Of a stretch of 64,000 bases of DNA, positions 62,586 through 64,000 are shown in pieces. The first letter of the stretch is position 1. Every line of letters starts with the position of its first letter. Below the pieces are notes generated by a model, which saw nothing but the letters and a program-made list of their open reading frames with translations, was not told the origin of the DNA and did not search any database. The translations under genes and the position numbers were made by a program. Source of the stretch: GCA-2733415 sp964276095 (GTDB taxonomy: Bacteria; Bacteroidota; Bacteroidia; Flavobacteriales; Flavobacteriaceae); assembly GCA_964276095.1 (NCBI GenBank), contig CAXYDR010000001.1, forward strand, positions 1,116,001 through 1,180,000. Direction: 5' to 3'.

Positions 62586-63472
62586 ATCAACATGTAATTT
62601 TTAAATTCTCTTTTCTGTACTCTATATAAGTAAGCGTCAGAAAGTGTTTTACCTAAAGTATCTTCCCATTTTAGATTGAATTTTTTATTATCCAGACTTT
62701 CAATACCAGCTACTTCAGCTGCTGTACCCGTAAAAAATGCACCATCGGCTTGATAAACATCTTCTGGTGTAAAATATTTTTCTACAACCTCTATCCCTAA
62801 ATCTTTTGCAAGCTCAAAAATTGTCTGACGCGTTATTCCTGCTAAAATATTTCCTAGTGGTGCTGTATATAATTTATCATCTTTTTCATAAAAGAAATTA
62901 GCTCCTGGGCCTTCAGCAACCTTTCCATTCATGTCCAATAATAGTGCTTCATCAAAACCGTTTCGTTTAGCTTCAGTAGTTGCTAAAATAGAATTGGTAT
63001 AGTGTCCTATTACTTTAGCATCTACAAAACATGATTTTGGATTTGGTCTTTGAAAAGAAGAAGTCATTAATTTTAGTTGAGCATCTCCCAAAAACCTTCC
63101 CCACTCCCATGCACATAACATAACGTGTACCTCTTCTGTTGGCTGTAAACTCATATTAGCACCTAAATAGACTAGAGGTCTTATATATGCATCTTTAAGG
63201 TTGTTTCTTTCTAAAAGCTCATAAGTTAACTTTGTCAATTCTTCTACTGATAAATTCAATTTTATATGCATTTTCTCTGCTGAATACTTAAGTCTCTCAT
63301 AGTGTTCTTTGGCCTTAAATACCAACGTACCATCTTCGGTTTTGTAAGATCTAATTCCTTCAAAAACTCCTGAACCATAATGTAATGTTTGCGAATATAA
63401 ATCTGTTGAAGCATCTTTAGCTTTAGTCCATTTTCCATCAAGGTAGATGGTGGTGTTTTCATTGTAGTACAT
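62582..63472 (-). CDS. ilvE: Branched-chain amino acid aminotransferase
   Basis: The 296-residue class IV aminotransferase carries out the last step to Ile, Val and Leu. It starts MYYNENTTIYLDGKW, with HYGSGVFEGIRSY, the PLP lysine in FVDAKVIGHYTNSILATTEAKR, and EGPGANFFYEKDDKLYTAP followed by GITRQTIFELA. It is the first structural gene of the ilv operon and sits 21 bp after a terminator-like attenuator, so its expression depends on antitermination. Confidence 0.95.
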   Translation of the reverse strand: MYYNENTTIYLDGKWTKAKDASTDLYSQTLHYGSGVFEGIRSYKTEDGTLVFKAKEHYERLKYSAEKMHIKLNLSVEELTKLTYELLERNNLKDAYIRPLVYLGANMSLQPTEEVHVMLCAWEWGRFLGDAQLKLMTSSFQRPNPKSCFVDAKVIGHYTNSILATTEAKRNGFDEALLLDMNGKVAEGPGANFFYEKDDKLYTAPLGNILAGITRQTIFELAKDLGIEVVEKYFTPEDVYQADGAFFTGTAAEVAGIESLDNKKFNLKWEDTLGKTLSDAYLYRVQKREFKNYMLI

Positions 63473-63493
63473 TTTTTTATTTTAATTGAATTC

Positions 63494-63527
63494 AAAAAAA
63501 AAACCCTTCTCTAAGTGAGAAGGGTTT
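63494..63527 (-). terminator. ilv attenuator terminator
   Basis: A perfect 11-bp stem AAACCCTTCTC / GAGAAGGGTTT with a 5-nt loop is followed on the minus strand by a T10 run, 21 bp before the ilvE start codon. A terminator between promoter and first gene, behind a leader-peptide frame rich in Ile, is the mark of amino-acid attenuation. Confidence 0.93.
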
Positions 63528-63546
63528 AACGTTTATATAATATCGT

Positions 63547-63558
63547 CCCTGTCTCACC
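63547..63558 (-). promoter_or_regulatory. ilv antiterminator segment
   Basis: On the minus strand GGTGAGACAGGG can pair with CCCTTCTCAC, which includes the 5' arm of the terminator; only one C is bulged. It overlaps the leader-peptide stop codon. A ribosome at the stop would cover it and let the terminator form; a ribosome stalled upstream at Ile codons would leave it free. Confidence 0.75.
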
Positions 63559-63616
63559 TCTTAAGAGTTGAAATAATAATGACTTTAATAATTATTATGC
63601 TTTTTAAGTATCTCAT
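63554..63616 (-). CDS. ilv operon leader peptide (20 residues, seven Ile)
   Basis: The frame reads MRYLKSIIII then KVIIISTLKR and stop. Seven of 20 residues are Ile (four in a row, then three after Lys-Val), with two Leu and one Val. It lies between the promoter box and the terminator, ends inside the antiterminator segment, and is followed by the ilv structural genes. Ile-tRNA shortage would stall the ribosome at 63572-63598 and favour readthrough. The leader is too short for ordinary gene finders. Confidence 0.88.
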   Translation of the reverse strand: MRYLKSIIIIKVIIISTLKR

Positions 63617-63676
63617 TTTACGCAATTAAACATTTTTTTTATTTTATAATATCTCTTAGTATTTTTAATTACAAGG

Positions 63677-63684
63677 CAAATATA
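63677..63684 (-). promoter_or_regulatory. Promoter -7 box of the ilv operon (TATATTTG)
   Basis: On the minus strand TATATTTG matches TAnnTTTG and lies about 61 bp before the leader-peptide ATG. A TTTG lies 15 bp upstream of it, closer than the usual 19 or so. It gives a leader RNA of about 200 nt. Confidence 0.6.
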
Positions 63685-63849
63685 TATGCTTTTCATGTAC
63701 AAACTACATAAGGTATATTTTAGCCAAAAATCTGACTCACTAATATTTATTCAAAACAGAGTTATAAACAAAGGGTATCCGTGTACAATTCAACTATTTA
63801 AACTACTAATAATACGTATTTTTTGCAATAACACGATACCTAATTCGTA

Positions 63850-63857
63850 TACATTTG
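63850..63857 (+). promoter_or_regulatory. Promoter -7 box of the right-edge gene (TACATTTG)
   Basis: TACATTTG matches TAnnTTTG; a TTTG lies 24 bp upstream (63822-63825). It points to the partial gene at the right edge. Confidence 0.5.
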
Positions 63858-63934
63858 ACACATAGTCACAGCTATATAATTAAATGAAAAAACAATCCTT
63901 TAAAAAGCTAGTATTGATTATTAAACCGAATGAT

Positions 63935-64000
63935 ATGAAAAAAAAAATACTTATTAAAAACCAGTTAATTCTTTCAGGATTATTTAGCCTATTTTCTTTC
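63935..64000 (+). CDS. Start of a secreted-protein gene (cut by window)
   Basis: Only 22 codons are visible: MKKKILIKNQ then LILSGLFSLFSF, which reads as the start of a signal peptide. An in-frame ATG at 63884 would add 17 residues (MKKQSFKKLVLIIKPND) but spoil the signal peptide, so 63935 is preferred. It diverges from the ilv operon. The product cannot be identified. Confidence 0.5.
   Translation, partial: MKKKILIKNQLILSGLFSLFSF

Overview
The window is AT-rich chromosomal DNA from a member of the Flavobacteriaceae (Bacteroidota), probably marine. Four things point there: a type IX secretion (T9SS) type B sorting domain, promoter -7 boxes of the Bacteroidota type (TAnnTTTG) ahead of many genes, almost no Shine-Dalgarno sequences, and family-specific gene versions (long ilvC, mitochondrial-type aconitase, GSII glutamine synthetase). 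The genus cannot be fixed from sequence alone.

Layout. 1-6.8 kb: the start and body of a giant T9SS-exported repeat protein plus a small secreted protein. 7.1-10.8 kb: folE, cysS, yidD and a GT2 glycosyltransferase. 10.8-18 kb: an RskA-like lipoprotein, a Crp/Fnr regulator and two unrelated aconitases in tandem. 18-22 kb: two membrane proteins diverging from a PHM-like copper protein and a Sco1 copper chaperone. 22-27 kb: MoxR and three SurA/PpiC-type periplasmic folding factors. 27-33.6 kb: a complete curli system, with CsgE fused to a CsgH-like domain and CsgG fused to a beta-barrel. 34-42 kb: glnA, a Na/Ca antiporter, a BlaI/M56 regulatory pair whose M56 protein carries an M23 peptidase, an SPFH protein and small conserved genes.

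42.1-50.2 kb: a probable integrative element next to tRNA-Arg(ACG). It holds a tyrosine recombinase, RteC, an HTH protein, an initiator-like protein, an ATPase, a decayed hsdM, and then a compact cluster of unknown function (a 251-residue protein, a DUF5675 protein with an L,D-transpeptidase-like HP...GCI motif, and two overlapping small membrane proteins) that ends at a strong terminator. A 1-kb gene-free stretch follows, with four consecutive inverted repeats built on the same AATAGCG/CGCTATT arms. 50.2-55.7 kb: a tail-fibre/S74-like surface protein, an AraC-type membrane regulator and a TPR histidine kinase. 55.8-63.6 kb: the ilvE-D-B-N-C-A operon, preceded by a classical attenuator: a 20-codon leader peptide with seven Ile codons, an antiterminator segment and a terminator. 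A partial secreted-protein gene starts at the right edge.

Most promising for follow-up: the 47.6-49.3 kb cluster with its downstream repeats, the ilv attenuator, the PHM-like/Sco pair, the M56-M23 fusion, the CsgH-CsgE fusion and the tRNA-Arg with an A19-U56 elbow pair. All assignments rest on reading the sequence; no database search was possible.
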